From assembly GCF_020921035.1 (NCBI RefSeq), contig NC_063151.1, positions 24,620,934-24,684,933 of the forward strand: a DNA stretch of 64,000 bases, written 5' to 3'. Positions 11,401 through 22,810 of this stretch are shown piece after piece; the first letter of the stretch is position 1; each line of letters opens with the position of its first letter. The translations under genes and the position numbers were made by a program. Origin of the DNA: Rhodamnia argentea. Lineage: Eukaryota; Streptophyta; Magnoliopsida; Myrtales; Myrtaceae. The notes below the pieces were generated by a model. That model was not told the origin of the DNA. It did not search any database and saw only the letters and a program-made list of their open reading frames with translations.

Positions 11401-12256
11401 AGAGGAGTCGAAACCTCACTTGTCTCCACCCAGCTGGGCCTCATGCCTATTGGCTATGTTTTCTTAGCACTTATAATCCGATTATTTATTTTACTTGTGC
11501 ATGTTATAAAATATTCTTGAAAATAAAATATAAAAAAGAAAAAAAAGTTAAAATAGATTAAAAAAACAAAAACAAAATAAGAAGCAGGAGCTGCTTTATA
11601 TAGGTAACGAACTCACCTAGATACACTGCATTTCGGTGAGATTCCGTCGCCACGATCGTCGCCAAATCAGTAGCCACAATAGACAGTCAATAATAACTCG
11701 TTTGGGTAAAAAAGAATCGAAGACTTATTCAGCTCAAAAGTTAAAAACGAAAATTACCCACAAAAAAAAAGAAGGCAAGGGACCGATGATTGATTAATTT
11801 TTTATTAATTTAATTTACCTTGCCTTCCTTTCTTGTTCTGCGACTCGTTCCAGCAGTTCTTGTCCCACAGATGAGCTTCGTATCGGCCCGTCCATCGATG
11901 CCTGCAAGTAATTTTATCAGACAGTGGCGCAAATCCATCTAACGAAAGATGATGAAGATGAAGATGAAGAAGAAGGAAGAAGAAGAAGAGATCATCCACA
12001 AAAGAAAAGAACTGACATAGAAAAAGAGATGGAGAGAGGAAATCTTTGGTTTCAATACGAAGAGGCGACAGGGGAGCGTATCGGACCTGGTGACGCCGCG
12101 GTAAACGGAGCTGCGACGCTGCGGCGAGTCCCGGGGGACGCTCTTGCGGGTGCGCTTCGCCTTGGGCTTCGTGGCCGCGTTCTTGATGCTGCTGCCCTCA
12201 TTCTTGGAGTCTGGATCTTCCTTCTGGTTTTGCCGTGGCTGTGAGGTTTTCGCCAT
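8479..12256 (-). CDS. WRI4: WRINKLED4-like double-AP2 transcription factor
   Basis: Eight exons on the minus strand: 12256-12087, 11901-11819, 11625-11617, 11262-11174, 11078-11005, 10864-10814, 10302-10226 and 8948-8479, giving 340 residues. AP2 repeat 1 covers about residues 51-115 ([20 protein letters not shown] ... VLNFP). AP2 repeat 2 covers about 153-212 ([20 protein letters not shown] ... [11 protein letters not shown]). A Ser/Gly-rich acidic tail follows. The N-terminus, [19 protein letters not shown], and both repeats match Arabidopsis WRI4/At1g79700, which promotes cuticular wax genes in stems, more closely than WRI1. The third exon is only 9 nt and encodes the VYL motif of repeat 1, a known feature of the WRI/AIL group. 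The donor of exon 5 reads GAGAAG|GCATGC, so intron 5 appears to be GC-AG; the phase and the family sequence [11 protein letters not shown] fix it there. Intron 7 hosts a transposon remnant. The product should be a nuclear DNA-binding activator. The symbol is by similarity. Confidence 0.9.
9776..10110. mobile_element. inverted-repeat element remnant in intron 7 of the WRI4-like gene
   Basis: The left part (aaatctatcatacgaatatc) and the right part (gatgttcgtataatggactt) are imperfect inverted copies. They share the 'aatttaatcctaaac...' vocabulary of the Mutator-like elements at 5934 and 27638. The core is GC-richer and unrelated. It has no coding capacity. It is probably an old, diverged member of the same group. 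Confidence 0.5.
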
Positions 12257-12326
12257 TAAAGCTTCCAGCGGGAATGGAGAACTCGGGCTGGACTATATAC
12301 TATGTTGTTGGAAGAAGAAGGGCTTC

Positions 12327-12368
<42 letters not shown>

Positions 12369-12779
12369 GGAGTCGTCCAATGAAGAAGGGCTTATGAGAA
12401 GGAGTAAAAAATGATTAAATAGATTTTTTTTTTTGAGCTGCAAAGAGAATGTTTAAATAGAAAAAGAGAGAGAGAGAGAGAGAGAGAGAGTTATAGGGTT
12501 ATAGAGTTATAATGAGAAGCCGGCTTGAGAGAGGAGGGAGGAGGAGGAGGAGGAGGAAGGGTTAATAATGCTGTGGCCGTCTTAAAACGGCTTGTGCTAC
12601 GAGTCTTTCTTCATTGTCCTCACTCGCATGCTTTGCTTCAACCCCTGCGTGTGCTGGGGGGCGCGCGTGCGCCACGGCGCGGCCCGGTTCGGTGTTATCT
12701 CTGGCCAGTTTTCACGAATCGGCCTAAGCCCTCTTTACGTCATCCCGGTTGAAATGCGGGCTCGTTCGTGCAAATGTCT
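12257..12779 (-). promoter_or_regulatory. 5' leader and promoter region of the WRI4-like gene, with two GA microsatellites
   Basis: The region upstream of the ATG holds GA tracts at 12330-12365 and 12466-12490, which is common in plant 5' leaders. A GGA/GAG triplet run lies at 12536-12556. No TATA box could be chosen with confidence. Confidence 0.45.
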
Positions 12780-13240
12780 TGGGATTATTTAAAATAAGTT
12801 TTGGGAAAATGCAAATGTCTTCAACCTAGAGAGGTTTAGAAAAATGTTAATTGCGTTTGGCAAAATCTCATTTAAAAATGAATTTTGGGTTGAATGGTGT
12901 TTGGTAAAAACAACATTCAAAAGGGCTTTGAATGCAATTTTTTAATTTTTAATTAAAAGAATTACCCTTGATCGGACCGTCGAAGAAGATAAACAATAAA
13001 AAGGGGGGCAAAATGGGAAATATAAAAATTGAAAAGGTTAGTTTTGGAAGGAAAAAAAAATCTCTTAGCATTTGACCAAATGTTGGTCCCTATCATCATT
13101 GGGCTTTCAGCTTTCTCAAAACCAGCATTTGGTCAAATGTTGGCTTAAAGCTGAATCAAACGTTTCAACATTCTTCCAATGAGTTTTGGGGGCTGAAAGC
13201 CCCTTGAGAATATTGAACCAAACCCATTCTTAAGCACGTA
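12780..13240. mobile_element. degenerate hAT-like miniature element
   Basis: The segment contains the phrases typical of small plant hAT derivatives: 'gcgtttggcaaaa' and 'ggtgtttggtaaaa' on the left, and 'tgaaccaaaccc' on the right. Internally CATTTGACCAAATG and CATTTGGTCAAATG lie as an inverted pair around 13070-13140. There is no coding capacity. The exact ends and target duplication could not be set. Confidence 0.4.
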
Positions 13241-15423
13241 TCAAAAATTGGTTACATCGTTCAAAAGAAGCGTTCCTAGTTTGAAAACAGTCCTATGTTT
13301 ATGAAAAGATTGAACATGTGTAGCTGTTCGGACCTCGTAGCTTTGTCACTGTCAAGCCCTTTGATCCCTGCCAAAGAAATCAAAGTTTGCTCGAACATTC
13401 CACCCTCTCTGTCCCTCTTAATTTCTTCTTTGCGTGGTTAAAATTTCTCTCTCCTGCCGACCATTTTCTCCCGCTTTCCGGGCCGAGTTTTGTAGGTGGA
13501 ATTTATGATCGCCAAGCAAGTTTGTGCCTCTCGCATTTAAAGGGCACCTCCCCCTCCCATCCGCCAACTCCACACAAAAGTTGAATTTCCCCTCCCAAAC
13601 ACACTTCACGTACTCTTGATCTAATCATGTATTTGACGGACAATGTAGGGACCGGCTCGATTGACTCGTACAACGACCCGCAATCACGTATCTCGGCCAG
13701 GCCAATTAGCCGAATTTAAGCCGCGATCACGATAACTAATCCCGAGTTTTTTTTTTTCACGGATTTCGTTTCGTGCCGGATTGTAACGCGCTTGAAAAGA
13801 AATTGCTTCCCTCTCTCATCAATTAATTTCGTCGGAGGGGCCAGACTGAAATTTCCTTCCTTTGCTAGGGGGGCGAAATGCTGAAAGCGGTAATTTAATG
13901 GTGGGGGAGGTAACGGGGCTCAATAAATAGCATCGGCCCATGCCACCAACTTAGGATCGCTCATTGCTCTAAACGCAAATCATGTCATGTTCCCCGTTTG
14001 TGACTTGGCCACGTATGATGTATATAGAGACGGTCCAGGTCCAGGTCCCAGTCCAAGTCCAAGCACAGAATTATATTGACGGTTCAATGTGTCGACATCC
14101 CATCATTCCTTCCCATGATTATGGATCTCATAGCTTCCATTAGGCGTCGGTAATCTTGGTATTTTATTCGAGTAAAGATCTTATTAACTGATGCTCCCGA
14201 GGCATTCGTTAGGACTGCTTAGTAGGGAATGTTGCTATTTCCAAAGCGTTAATTTCACACTTAGAAATCCCCATGTGTATGGAGGGACTTTCTTAATAAT
14301 ATCTTATTAAATCATTTCTTTTTCTTCCCCACATATTATCAAACACACTAATATAAAAACTATACACCACAGGTCGTTGCGGGCCGCTACAGCCGCCGCC
14401 CGCCCACCCCCCTCAAACTGCCGCCGCTAGTCGACTATCACCCACTGCCCTCCCACCATTGCCGCCGATGGCCCACCACCGCATGGAGAAGAGCAGAGAC
14501 CACCTTGTCCAGTGTCTCCTGCTCCTCGGAAGCCTAATCTAGAGTGGCAGTTCTCTCCCCTGCTTCGGTTCAGTTGGATCTCTATCCATTCTTGTCACGC
14601 TGATGGCAGCACCAAAGGGAAATTAAAGGGGTGAATTGCACCAAAAACATCCACACAACAAGTCCAGTCCCATTCGTTAAAGAAGAGATGAGACTTGTGG
14701 CTCCAAAAAGCGTACACTCTCTCGCGTAGAGAGCACGTTCTCTTCATCACAATCCCCGGAACAGAGCATGCATCATCTTGGGAAGCATGTGATACTCTGT
14801 TCTTATGCTTAGGAAGTGCCTCTTGTTCCTTGCACCATCCTTGTTCGCATCTCGTAACTTGAATGTGGCAAATCACATGCAAAAAGGATAGCCATTTTCG
14901 CTCTAATCGCCGACAAGGTGGTCGGGGTTTTGGTTTTTTTTAAAGCAAACTGACATTGGAAGATTAGCCAAAGTTGAGGGCCTTCATGATCAAATCTCAT
15001 GAAAGCTTGATGGAAGAAAATTGAAATAGCATTGGAATATTTCCAAATGGAGCTTTCTAAGAAGAAATCGGTCCATGATCGAGACATTCTCACGCAAAAG
15101 TCATCTCCCCCAAGATCTACGGGACAGTTCCTGGCGCTTTGTGCAGTACAAGTGGCTAGCGACTCACGGCGTTGATGAGGAATCGATCCTGCACAGTTTG
15201 CCTGTGGACCTACGTAGAGATACCTAGCGGTGGAAGGGGCGACGACGATGGGCGAGCGGCTGGCGGGCCCCACAACGGAGGTGGTCGGTGGATGGGCGTA
15301 TTGGCAGCGTGGTGGGGTGCAATGCCTGTGGCGTGGTTGGACTAGCGGTTGCGGCAGTGGTTGGCTGTGGTGGTGGACAATGGTGGTGACATTGGGTGAT
15401 GGGTGGCGAGGGACTTGGAAAGC
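13241..15423. other. intergenic region without a recognisable gene
   Basis: Mixed-composition spacer. A GTCCAG/GTCCAA-type short repeat lies at 14033-14063. GC-rich 'gccgcc' sequence lies at 14385-14480. A 154-codon minus-strand frame (14809-15273) has no recognisable domain and sits next to GGT/GTG-rich low-complexity sequence (15230-15410). I regard these as relics or chance frames. Confidence 0.35.
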
Positions 15424-15600
15424 TATAACCCATGGGTCAAAAATGGGTTGAGCTTAAACCCATATTTGAATAAGCTATATAAGTTTAGGCCCATATTTGA
15501 CCCATATTTTAAAATTTAGTTAACCCATATATGACCCAAATGTATAAAAGTGAGTTAAAAAGTGGGTCAATGACCCATATTGACACCTCTAATAGAAGGA
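15424..15600. repeat. short element rich in 'gacccat/atgggtca' motifs
   Basis: The motif 'atgggtca' and its complement 'tgacccat' recur at least eight times in about 170 bp. The segment ends in 'atattgacacctcta', a signature I associate with small plant hAT-type elements. Both orientations are present, so the sequence can fold back on itself. Confidence 0.4.
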
Positions 15601-15749
15601 CTTTCTTAAGGATTTTGGTGATGGGTTCGGTCAAAATGAGACTCACTATCTTGTCCACATCAAAATAAGACTCACAATTTTCAGATGTCCTCCTTGTCAA
15701 CAATATCGTCCACTTTAGGTCGGAGTTCCCATGGTTTTTGTTCTTCTAA

Positions 15750-16880
15750 GCTTCACCAGAAAAAGGCCTCATTGCAAGTTAAGGACAAGTGCCACACATA
15801 TATAGCACTTCACCCCCACTACACTCATGCAATGTGGGATTCAGTTCATTCATACCTCCATTATCATCTTAGAAATCTGCCAGAGCCACTCATTGTCCAA
15901 GCTTTTTAGCCCCGACGACCACTCCCGCCTCTCATTGGATCGGGTCATTATAGATCTAATACGTGAACGATCATAATGTGTCTTACATTCATGTAATCTC
16001 CCCCACTCCGTCTATTAACTTAATTTTGAGCTGGACAAAGGTCAAAAGCTCCATTCCTTGCTCCCTTCTCAAAACTCATTGCTCGTGGTCATAGCAACTT
16101 GTTCGCACAACAAAGGCTACGCCCATTTCACAACATTCGTACAGTATTTTTGTCTACGTGATAGCCCCATCCACGCCCCTTATCCTAATTCCGTGTACTC
16201 GCTCGTCTCGTCATTACTCACATGATGCATTTGCTTTATGAACACCCCCACCAGATTCGCGGTCCAATCACAGAAGTTTCAGTCGGAATGATCCGAATCA
16301 ATCGGTTCATTTCTGTCAACGAGAGATCGATCACAAGAGCAAAAGGGTCCTGGTCTTCACTGAGCACCTTCTCCAGACTCTTTGATCTTCTGGTCGCTTC
16401 TTGTGTGGTCATTTCTCGTGTGCCGGAGATTTTGGAGGGTGTTATTCGGGCTTTGGTCCACCACGCATGTAATGGTCCAATCCGACACTTTGTGCATGGC
16501 AATGAGCAAAGCTTATTAAAACTGGTCCCACTTATTTGGGCTCGCCTCACCAACCTCCGTTTCCCTCTATCAATCCCGACCCGTCGCCATGTATAAGGTC
16601 CGGACGTAAATTTAGATGATTATAATGCAGAAAATCGAATTGGAGAGTCTTATGTGTGTTGAAGAAGAATACATAAACCTAATTATAGGCTTTGCTATAT
16701 GACCATTTATGATAACATATTGGTCAAAATATGCACAATCAAACGACAAATATATGCGCAACCTTAAGGGATATAAAAGTACCAACATGAATATCATAAT
16801 CATCTCTGATATAGAGAAATATTCTAAGGATTTTCTTAAATATCTCTAACAAATTTAAAGTGCTATATATTTGGGTATAG
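15750..16880. other. possible LTR retroelement fossil, poorly defined
   Basis: Phrases such as 'catgcaatgtgggattc' (15827-15842), and on the minus strand an AT-rich leader with 'gagatatttaagaaaat', are typical of old plant LTRs. An open frame of about 105-124 codons around 16222-16596 has no domain I recognise. No terminal repeats or target duplication could be matched, so the call is tentative. The fossil looks strongly decayed. Confidence 0.25.
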
Positions 16881-17342
16881 AATCCATAATGTCAAAAAAG
16901 CGTTCACACAGTGATATTGGTTTAACGGGCCTTTTGGGCCTACTTCTTATGGGGTTCGTTTCTGTTTGGAATTCAGTGGGCCTTGTATGGGCCTCGTGCT
17001 CTTTTATGTTTTTTTTGGGCCTTTTAGCTCGTGCTTATACTTGTTTGATTATTATGACGTCAGTCTTCCATCCCCATTTTTCTTTCTTCGTTTACTTTTC
17101 TTACATGGGAAACTTTTTGTACTATCTTTTATAGTACATCAACGTTGTGTAGAAATGCGTTATTGGTCGGGCTATCACATCAATCTTGTGTATTTGCACT
17201 TACGGTAGGTCCATAATTATCCGATTATGGTTAAATAAAGTAATGGCGATTTATTTATCAGTTTTATTTGGAATCCAATTCGTGCTTTTATTAAGAAGGA
17301 TAATCGCTCCGATGGACCGACATTTTCCCCTTTTTCCTTTCG

Positions 17343-17368
17343 AGTAAAAGTAAAAGTAAAAGTAAAAG
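17343..17368 (+). repeat. (AGTAAA)n hexanucleotide repeat, just over four units
   Basis: Four perfect copies of AGTAAA and two further bases stand about 60 bp upstream of the CACGTG cluster. This is a simple repeat. Confidence 0.85.
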
Positions 17369-17430
17369 GCGCAGTCCAACGTGGAGACCTTATCCGGATC
17401 AACCTCCCCGCGGGACCCACATCGCAATCT

Positions 17431-17815
17431 CACGTGTCCGAGCACGCCAGCGAAGTCGTGTCGTGGAGCCAGCTGGCGCGACACGTGTCGCCGCCCCTCG
17501 GCCCAGCCACCCAATGGCAGCCGAGAGCAGGATCCTCCATCGGTGTCCCCACCCACCACCACGAGGAAGCTTCCCGACCTTGGACCCCGCGCTTTTTATC
17601 CCGATAAAAAGCACGTGCTCGCACGTGACCTGGCACAAGACGCCAAACACTGCTCGCGTCAGCAAAGTCCGGGGGTCCGAGTGTGCCAGACGAAAAGACG
17701 TCAGTGTCCCCTCGGCGAGGCGGGCGATCGCAGTCGGCCGCGAAGCCCTGTTCGGTAATTTCCCAATCGCGAGGATACCAGGGAAATTTCCTAGCTGTCA
17801 CACCCGCGACACGTG
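17431..17815 (+). promoter_or_regulatory. cluster of five CACGTG (G-box/ABRE) motifs upstream of the ASG1-like gene
   Basis: CACGTG cores lie at 17431, 17482, 17612, 17622 and 17810. The second sits in the perfect 14-bp palindrome GCGACACGTGTCGC (17478-17491). The last is CACGTGGC, the classic ABA-response element form. G-boxes bind bZIP (ABF/ABI5) and bHLH (PIF, MYC) factors. Five in 385 bp, 240-630 bp before the ATG, strongly suggest ABA, stress or light control of the downstream gene. Arabidopsis ASG1 is reported to be salt and ABA responsive, which fits. Confidence 0.7.
17591..17612. promoter_or_regulatory. perfect 10-bp inverted repeat with GATAA cores
   Basis: The arms GCTTTTTATC and GATAAAAAGC are separated by two bases (CC) and abut the CACGTG at 17612. 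A palindromic GATA or I-box-like site touching a G-box suggests a composite regulatory element. The functional assignment is inference. Confidence 0.45.
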
Positions 17816-18057
17816 GCGATTTATTTGACGCGCGTCGCTCCGTTGGCTCGTCTTCCTGAGAGAGAGAGCAACAAAAAACAAACTCTTCTTCTTCGTCTTC
17901 CTCCCTGTGAGGAGAACAAAAAAAAAAGAGATAGGAGATTTGCCGGTCGGCGATTCTCAGTTGTGTAGTGCGAAACCAGTTGAAATTCAGAAGCTGTGGT
18001 TTTGGGATTTGAATTGACGCGTCGGATTCGTCTTCTTCTTGTCTGCGTTGGTCTGCG

Positions 18058-21000
18058 ATGGTTCATCTTCCTGGAATGGCGGACTCGTGTCGGAAGGGGA
18101 AAGTTAAGTTCGAGGTCGACGACCAGGTCGATCAGGAACAGCTCGCCCCCTCCGACAAGAGACCGAAGCTCAACTTCTCTCCACAGGTTCTTCGCTTTTC
18201 TGCTTTCTCATATCATTTTCCTTCAGCGCGCGCGATAGAAAGAGAGAGAGAGAGGGACGGAGGGAGGTGTCTCGTGCTTGATAATGCGAGAAGCAACTTA
18301 TTTGGGGATAATTTGGAGGAGAAAACAAACGCGTCACCGGGAAAAAAATATCTGGATAAATTAGGTTTGTCTCCTTGACAGACTCTGAATGAAAAGTAAA
18401 GTCTTCCCGAGGAGAGACTATCCAAATCAGTCCAAAGTTATTTCCAAGTTGATTTGAACTGATTTTCTGCTGAAGATGAAAGGGTCATTAGATTTTGTGC
18501 TTGATTGGCTGCTGAATATGGTTTAGGATCAGCATCTTGTGTCAATAATTATCTAAATCTTCACATGGTACGAGGGTGCGGTTTTCAGTGAGTTGAATCT
18601 TTCCAATCTTAATGGACTGGTTCTGTGATGTGTGCTTTTGAGTGTCAAAGAGGAGTTACTGCTCTTCCTGCTTTCGCATTTCGCGAGCTGGAGATTGTAA
18701 CCGTTCTACAGTTAATGAATATTCAATCTGGAATGGGATCGTTCCTTAGTTGTTGTTTATCGCGATTGGTTGATTGTTGTCCCTAGCAGGGGATCTATTA
18801 CTGTTTATCATAAGCTACAGTAGGGTTGGTTAATTCTTTCATATTGATGTGTGAGTTTGTTTTTGTGCGGCAGAGTAATTTAGCTAGTGGCGGTGTATTC
18901 GGCATCCCTCCAGAAGTGTACAATCCACTGGATGAGCCTAGCCCACTGGGTTTGCGGCTTAAGAAAAGTGAATCCTTCGTGGAGTTGGTTCAAATGAAGC
19001 TTTCTCAAGAACACACGCCGAAATCATCCACTTCAGGCAATAAAGCTCACAAAGGAGTTGCTGCCGATAAGCTCAAGGCCTCCAATTTCCCTGCTTCAGT
19101 TCTCAAAATCGGCACGTGGGAGGTAGAGTTGCTTGGTCATCTTGTGTAATTATTATGTGCTAAGTTAAATGACGCGCATTATTTGGCACTCTCATTAAAT
19201 TGCAGTATAGGTCAAGATATGAGGGTGACTTGGTGGCAAAATGTTACTTTGCAAAGCATAAGCTTGTTTGGGAAGTTCTTGATGGTGCTCTTAAGAATAA
19301 GATCGAAATTCAGTGGTCGGACATTGTGGCCATCAAGGCAGATTATTCTACCGAAGGAAACGATAACCTATACGTAGTGGTAATTATTGTTTCCTTGGTT
19401 GCTTCATATTTTAATTCCATTTCTGGATTCTATATTAATGATGCATTACATTCTGTATTTAGCTGGCAAGACAGCCTCTTTTCTTTAGGGAGACAAATCC
19501 ACAACCTCGGAAGCATACATTGTGGCAGCCAACATCGGATTTTACCAACGGACAAGCGAGCATGCACAGGTAAGATGAAAATTCTCTTTCTGGGGTCACT
19601 CTCATTAGGTGCCAATCCCAGTATATTACTCAGTGGTTGACTGCATTAAGTCTTGGTAGCAGGATTTCCTTTATATGCCATGAAAATGAGCATTATTTTA
19701 GAAAAGTGAGGCAGAGAAGTGGTCAGTATTGTTCTCCCCAGGATTAATTCGTTTAAAGCATCTACTAGGAAAAAAAAACAAAAATTTTAAATCATTTGTG
19801 ACCGTAACGAGTTAAGCCAGCTTGTTCTCGAAATATTTGCATATGTACTCCACACTACGCTGCTTGAGTTTTATGTTGCAACTATAGATCTCTTTTGTTC
19901 CTTTAAAGAGGGAGAAAGAGAGGAAACGTTCCTCTTATGAAGTACTGCTAATGATAGTGGGATTCTTATTTTTGGTGTAGGCGCCATTTTGTGGAGTGCC
20001 CGCAAGGACTACTTGGGAGGCACTTTGAAAAGCTCGTTCAATGTGATCCGCGTCTCCATTTTCTTAGTCAACAACCAGAGATAGTGGTGGATTCTCCATA
20101 TTTTGATACCAAAATTTCTTTGTTGGACAAGAATGAACCGAACCTCCGAGGGCTAAATGTGGAAGCATCTTCCTTGTTTGCTATGGCTCATGTCACTTCG
20201 CCAACTGCAAGCCAATTGTGTCCAACAAAGAGAGAACAGCAGGATTTTGTTGATACAGCTCCTGATCATTTCTTGTGGGCCACACCTTCCCCCAACTCTG
20301 GTAAAAATATCTGTCCAATATTGTTCGGTGAACGTTGATGGGTGCTTGCAATATTGTTCCACGTTTTTGTCGTGTAAAATTGGAACAGATGTCATGATAT
20401 AATTCACTCTCTCTCTTGAATTTTTATGGAAATATGAATGTTCTTGTCCATGTGAGGTAGGCAGCTGGATGTATCGGTCTTTAGCAAGTACAATTCGGAA
20501 CCAATTAGAACTGTCTCTGCCCTTTTCTTTGGTGGAAGATGTTCCGGCAATTGCAGCTAGTGATATCAACTAACAATCCATGTCAGCTTAAGCCTCTGGC
20601 TGGTCTTATACACTATATTTTGTATGAGTGCTGTGAAATCAGTTCTCCTTTGTCTACAGTTTGAGAAAGCATTGAAGTTAGTCTGGATAGAGATGGCACT
20701 ATCTGTTTTGCTGTAGTTGCTGTCTGTATTATGGCCATTTGCTAAATTTGTGCTGTGTGTAGCATTGAACATTAGTCTGGATAGAAATGGCACTTTCCTT
20801 GCCTTACTCTTTCTCTGGAACTCCGCAATGAGTGCATACGTAATCAAGAGGTGCCCTTAAGTAGCTCCTTAATCATAACTTCTCATGCTAAAAGATGTGA
20901 CTAATTTTGCTAATGGTATTGGATGCAATTTACTGATTTGTGCAGTGGTCGATAGCCGTGCTGTAGGAGAAATGGGGAAGGCACAGAATCTACACAGCCA

Positions 21001-21502
21001 GATAGAAGTACCTGGTCTCCGCTGCTCAATGTCGGTGAGTGACTTGGTCAGTCACATTGGGCATTGCATTACAGAACGGAGTGCAGCTGGGGATCCGCTC
21101 TTTTCTGCTGAGGAACTACAGAGCACGGATATTATGGAGGATATAACCAGATACTTATTCAGTGACTCGCAAGTTTCGGCCACAGATGAACAGGCTTTCT
21201 TGTCTAGGGTCAATTCCCTTTGCAGTCTTCTCCAGAAAGATGATACAACTGCAGGATTTATGCAAACCGCGAAAAAGGATGAGGACATGGATGTGCAAAA
21301 TGACAGCACTGCTCCTGCACGTGAGGTTGCAATCACTGAGGAACGAGGTGGAGCGGGGGCTGAGCTGAAGAACGAGTCGACACATCCCATGAGACGGGTG
21401 ATGCTGAGAAACGACTCTGTCGGTGAACTGCTGCTTAATCTTCCAAGAATAGCCTCTTTGCCTCATATACTGTGGGAGGATTCTAAAAACCAAAGTAGAT
21501 AA
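18058..21502 (+). CDS. ASG1: ASG1-like (ALTERED SEED GERMINATION 1) protein
   Basis: Six exons: 18058-18186, 18874-19122, 19206-19379, 19463-19569, 19981-20300 and 20946-21502. The product is 511 residues; all introns are GT-AG and the phases agree. Recognisable family blocks are GIPPEVYNPLDEPSPLGLRL (about residue 50), FPASVLKIGTWEYRSRYEGD, AKCYFAKHKLVWEVLDGALK, LARQPLFFRETNPQPRKHTLW and LSQQPEIVVDSPYFD. These match the plant-specific family of Arabidopsis At2g24100 (ASG1) and At4g30780 as I remember them. The biochemical role of the family is unknown. ASG1 was named from a germination phenotype and is stress-responsive. The C-terminal exon is acidic and less conserved. Translation may start at the first ATG (MVHLPG) or six codons later (MADSCRKGK). 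The upstream CACGTG cluster predicts ABA or stress induction. Confidence 0.85.
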
Positions 21503-21889
21503 AGAGTTGGCGAGCATGATCTCCAGTTTTCAGGATTCTGAGATTCAGAATTGATGAAGAATCCGGACCTTAATCTTCATGTCCAGAAATAGGGAGCCTT
21601 AGGCTTTAGTTTTTCCTTTTCTTTTCCCCAATTGGGTCCTACCTTTCGGCCTCTGAATGTGATTGCTTGTATTTGTGGATGGTTTCTTTGGCGTTTGACG
21701 AGAAGTGCTAGCTTTCTTGGGGGCAATCCTGTGCCTGGAAGTTTTCCATTTTGAAGTTTGATCGGACTTTCGCTCAAATGGAGTCAAGTCTAGGTTTGTT
21801 TGAGTTTGGAACAAATCTATACATGGAATGGCGTGTATTAAAGGTTTTGGGAGACCACTGGTGATTTCGCAAAAAGGCCCGTACCAGGC
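21503..21889 (+). other. 3' untranslated region and flank of the ASG1-like gene
   Basis: T-rich sequence after the stop with no coding signal, consistent with a 3' untranslated region. The poly-A site was not located. Confidence 0.45.
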
Positions 21890-22415
21890 ATTTCTCGCTT
21901 GAGACTTCCTTTCGTCTTGAATCGGAAATTTTTAAATAAGAGCTTGAAGTATTGTTATTTTCTTAAATAAAGGCTCAAAGTGGGTTTTGTTTCAAATAAG
22001 AGTATGAAGTGCAGTTTTAAAATAGGACTTGACATTTAACTTGATTAAAGGTATTTTCGTCGTTTATTTTTTTGAATTTTTTCTTTTCTTTTTGCTGACA
22101 GACCGGCTATTGATGATGAACAGAGAAGGCTGGGCAAGGGTTGCCCACACGCGATTGCTAGCAGTCGGCCTAGTCACCAAAAAGGAAAAAAAAACGAGAA
22201 AAAAAAAGATAAAATAATTAAAATTAAAATTGTCTTTGACAAAAATGCCAAATATTTAGTCGGTCAACGTTGGGCTCTTATTTGAAATCGTCATGTTCAC
22301 TTCATATTTTTATTTGAAATTAATATTGTCGGTTTTTATTTGAAATGACATTCACTTTTGGTCTTAACTTGAAAAAATGATGGCACTTTAAACTTATATT
22401 TAGAATTTTTCCCAT
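21890..22415. mobile_element. inverted-repeat miniature element with 'tttgaaataag' motifs
   Basis: The left part carries 'aaataagagcttgaagt' and 'aaataagagtatgaagtg'. The right part carries the reverse-complement vocabulary ('cacttcatatttttatttgaaat', 'gacattcacttttggtctta'). It therefore forms a long imperfect foldback and has no coding capacity. The core (about 22100-22200) is unrelated. The ends are approximate. Confidence 0.45.
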
Positions 22416-22487
22416 TGTTAATTCTGACAAGTAGCCCAAATTCAACGCAGTGCCCTGTTTTATTGGAACAAACGAGGTATGTGCTTC

Positions 22488-22733
22488 CCGAAGTTCGTGC
22501 AAGAGATCGAGAGTCAGCAGAAGCGACTTTCCGAGGATTTGTACTTCCAAACACGATGTCTTGGGTTCTATCCTTTCTTATAGTTAAGGATTCTCTTTTG
22601 TCGCCACATCCAGTAATGAATTGTGGGTGGCGGCTAAGAAATTGGCCGATTTGCGCAATCAAAGAGAAGCTGGATTTAACACTACCGTCTGGCAGTCCTT
22701 GCTCCTCAGAGCTCAATTGGCTCATTTTACCGC
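22488..22733 (+). pseudogene. fragments of an unidentified protein-coding sequence
   Basis: Two short frames look like real protein. Around 22488-22576 one reads KFVQEIESQQKRLSEDLYFQ and continues TRCLGFYPFL to a stop. At about 22590-22733 another reads LWVAAKKLADLRNQREAGFN, continues TTVWQSLLLRAQLAHFTAGK and G, and then stops. Both are amphipathic and helix-like. They are not in one continuous frame and have no clear splice sites or start. I do not recognise the family. They could be relic exons of a decayed gene, or the last exons of a gene with a model I failed to see. Confidence 0.3.
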
Positions 22734-22810
22734 TGGTAAAGGATAATGCACATGCTAGAATTGCCGTATCGTCCTCGGACCTCGATTGGGCTTACCAAGG
22801 AGATTACTGA

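Noticed and set aside
14809-15273. 154-codon minus-strand frame
   Set aside because: It has no recognisable domain, sits beside low-complexity sequence, and has no convincing promoter or splice structure.
15230-15451. Gly/Trp-rich 73-codon frame
   Set aside because: It is produced by GGT/GTG low-complexity sequence, open on both strands.
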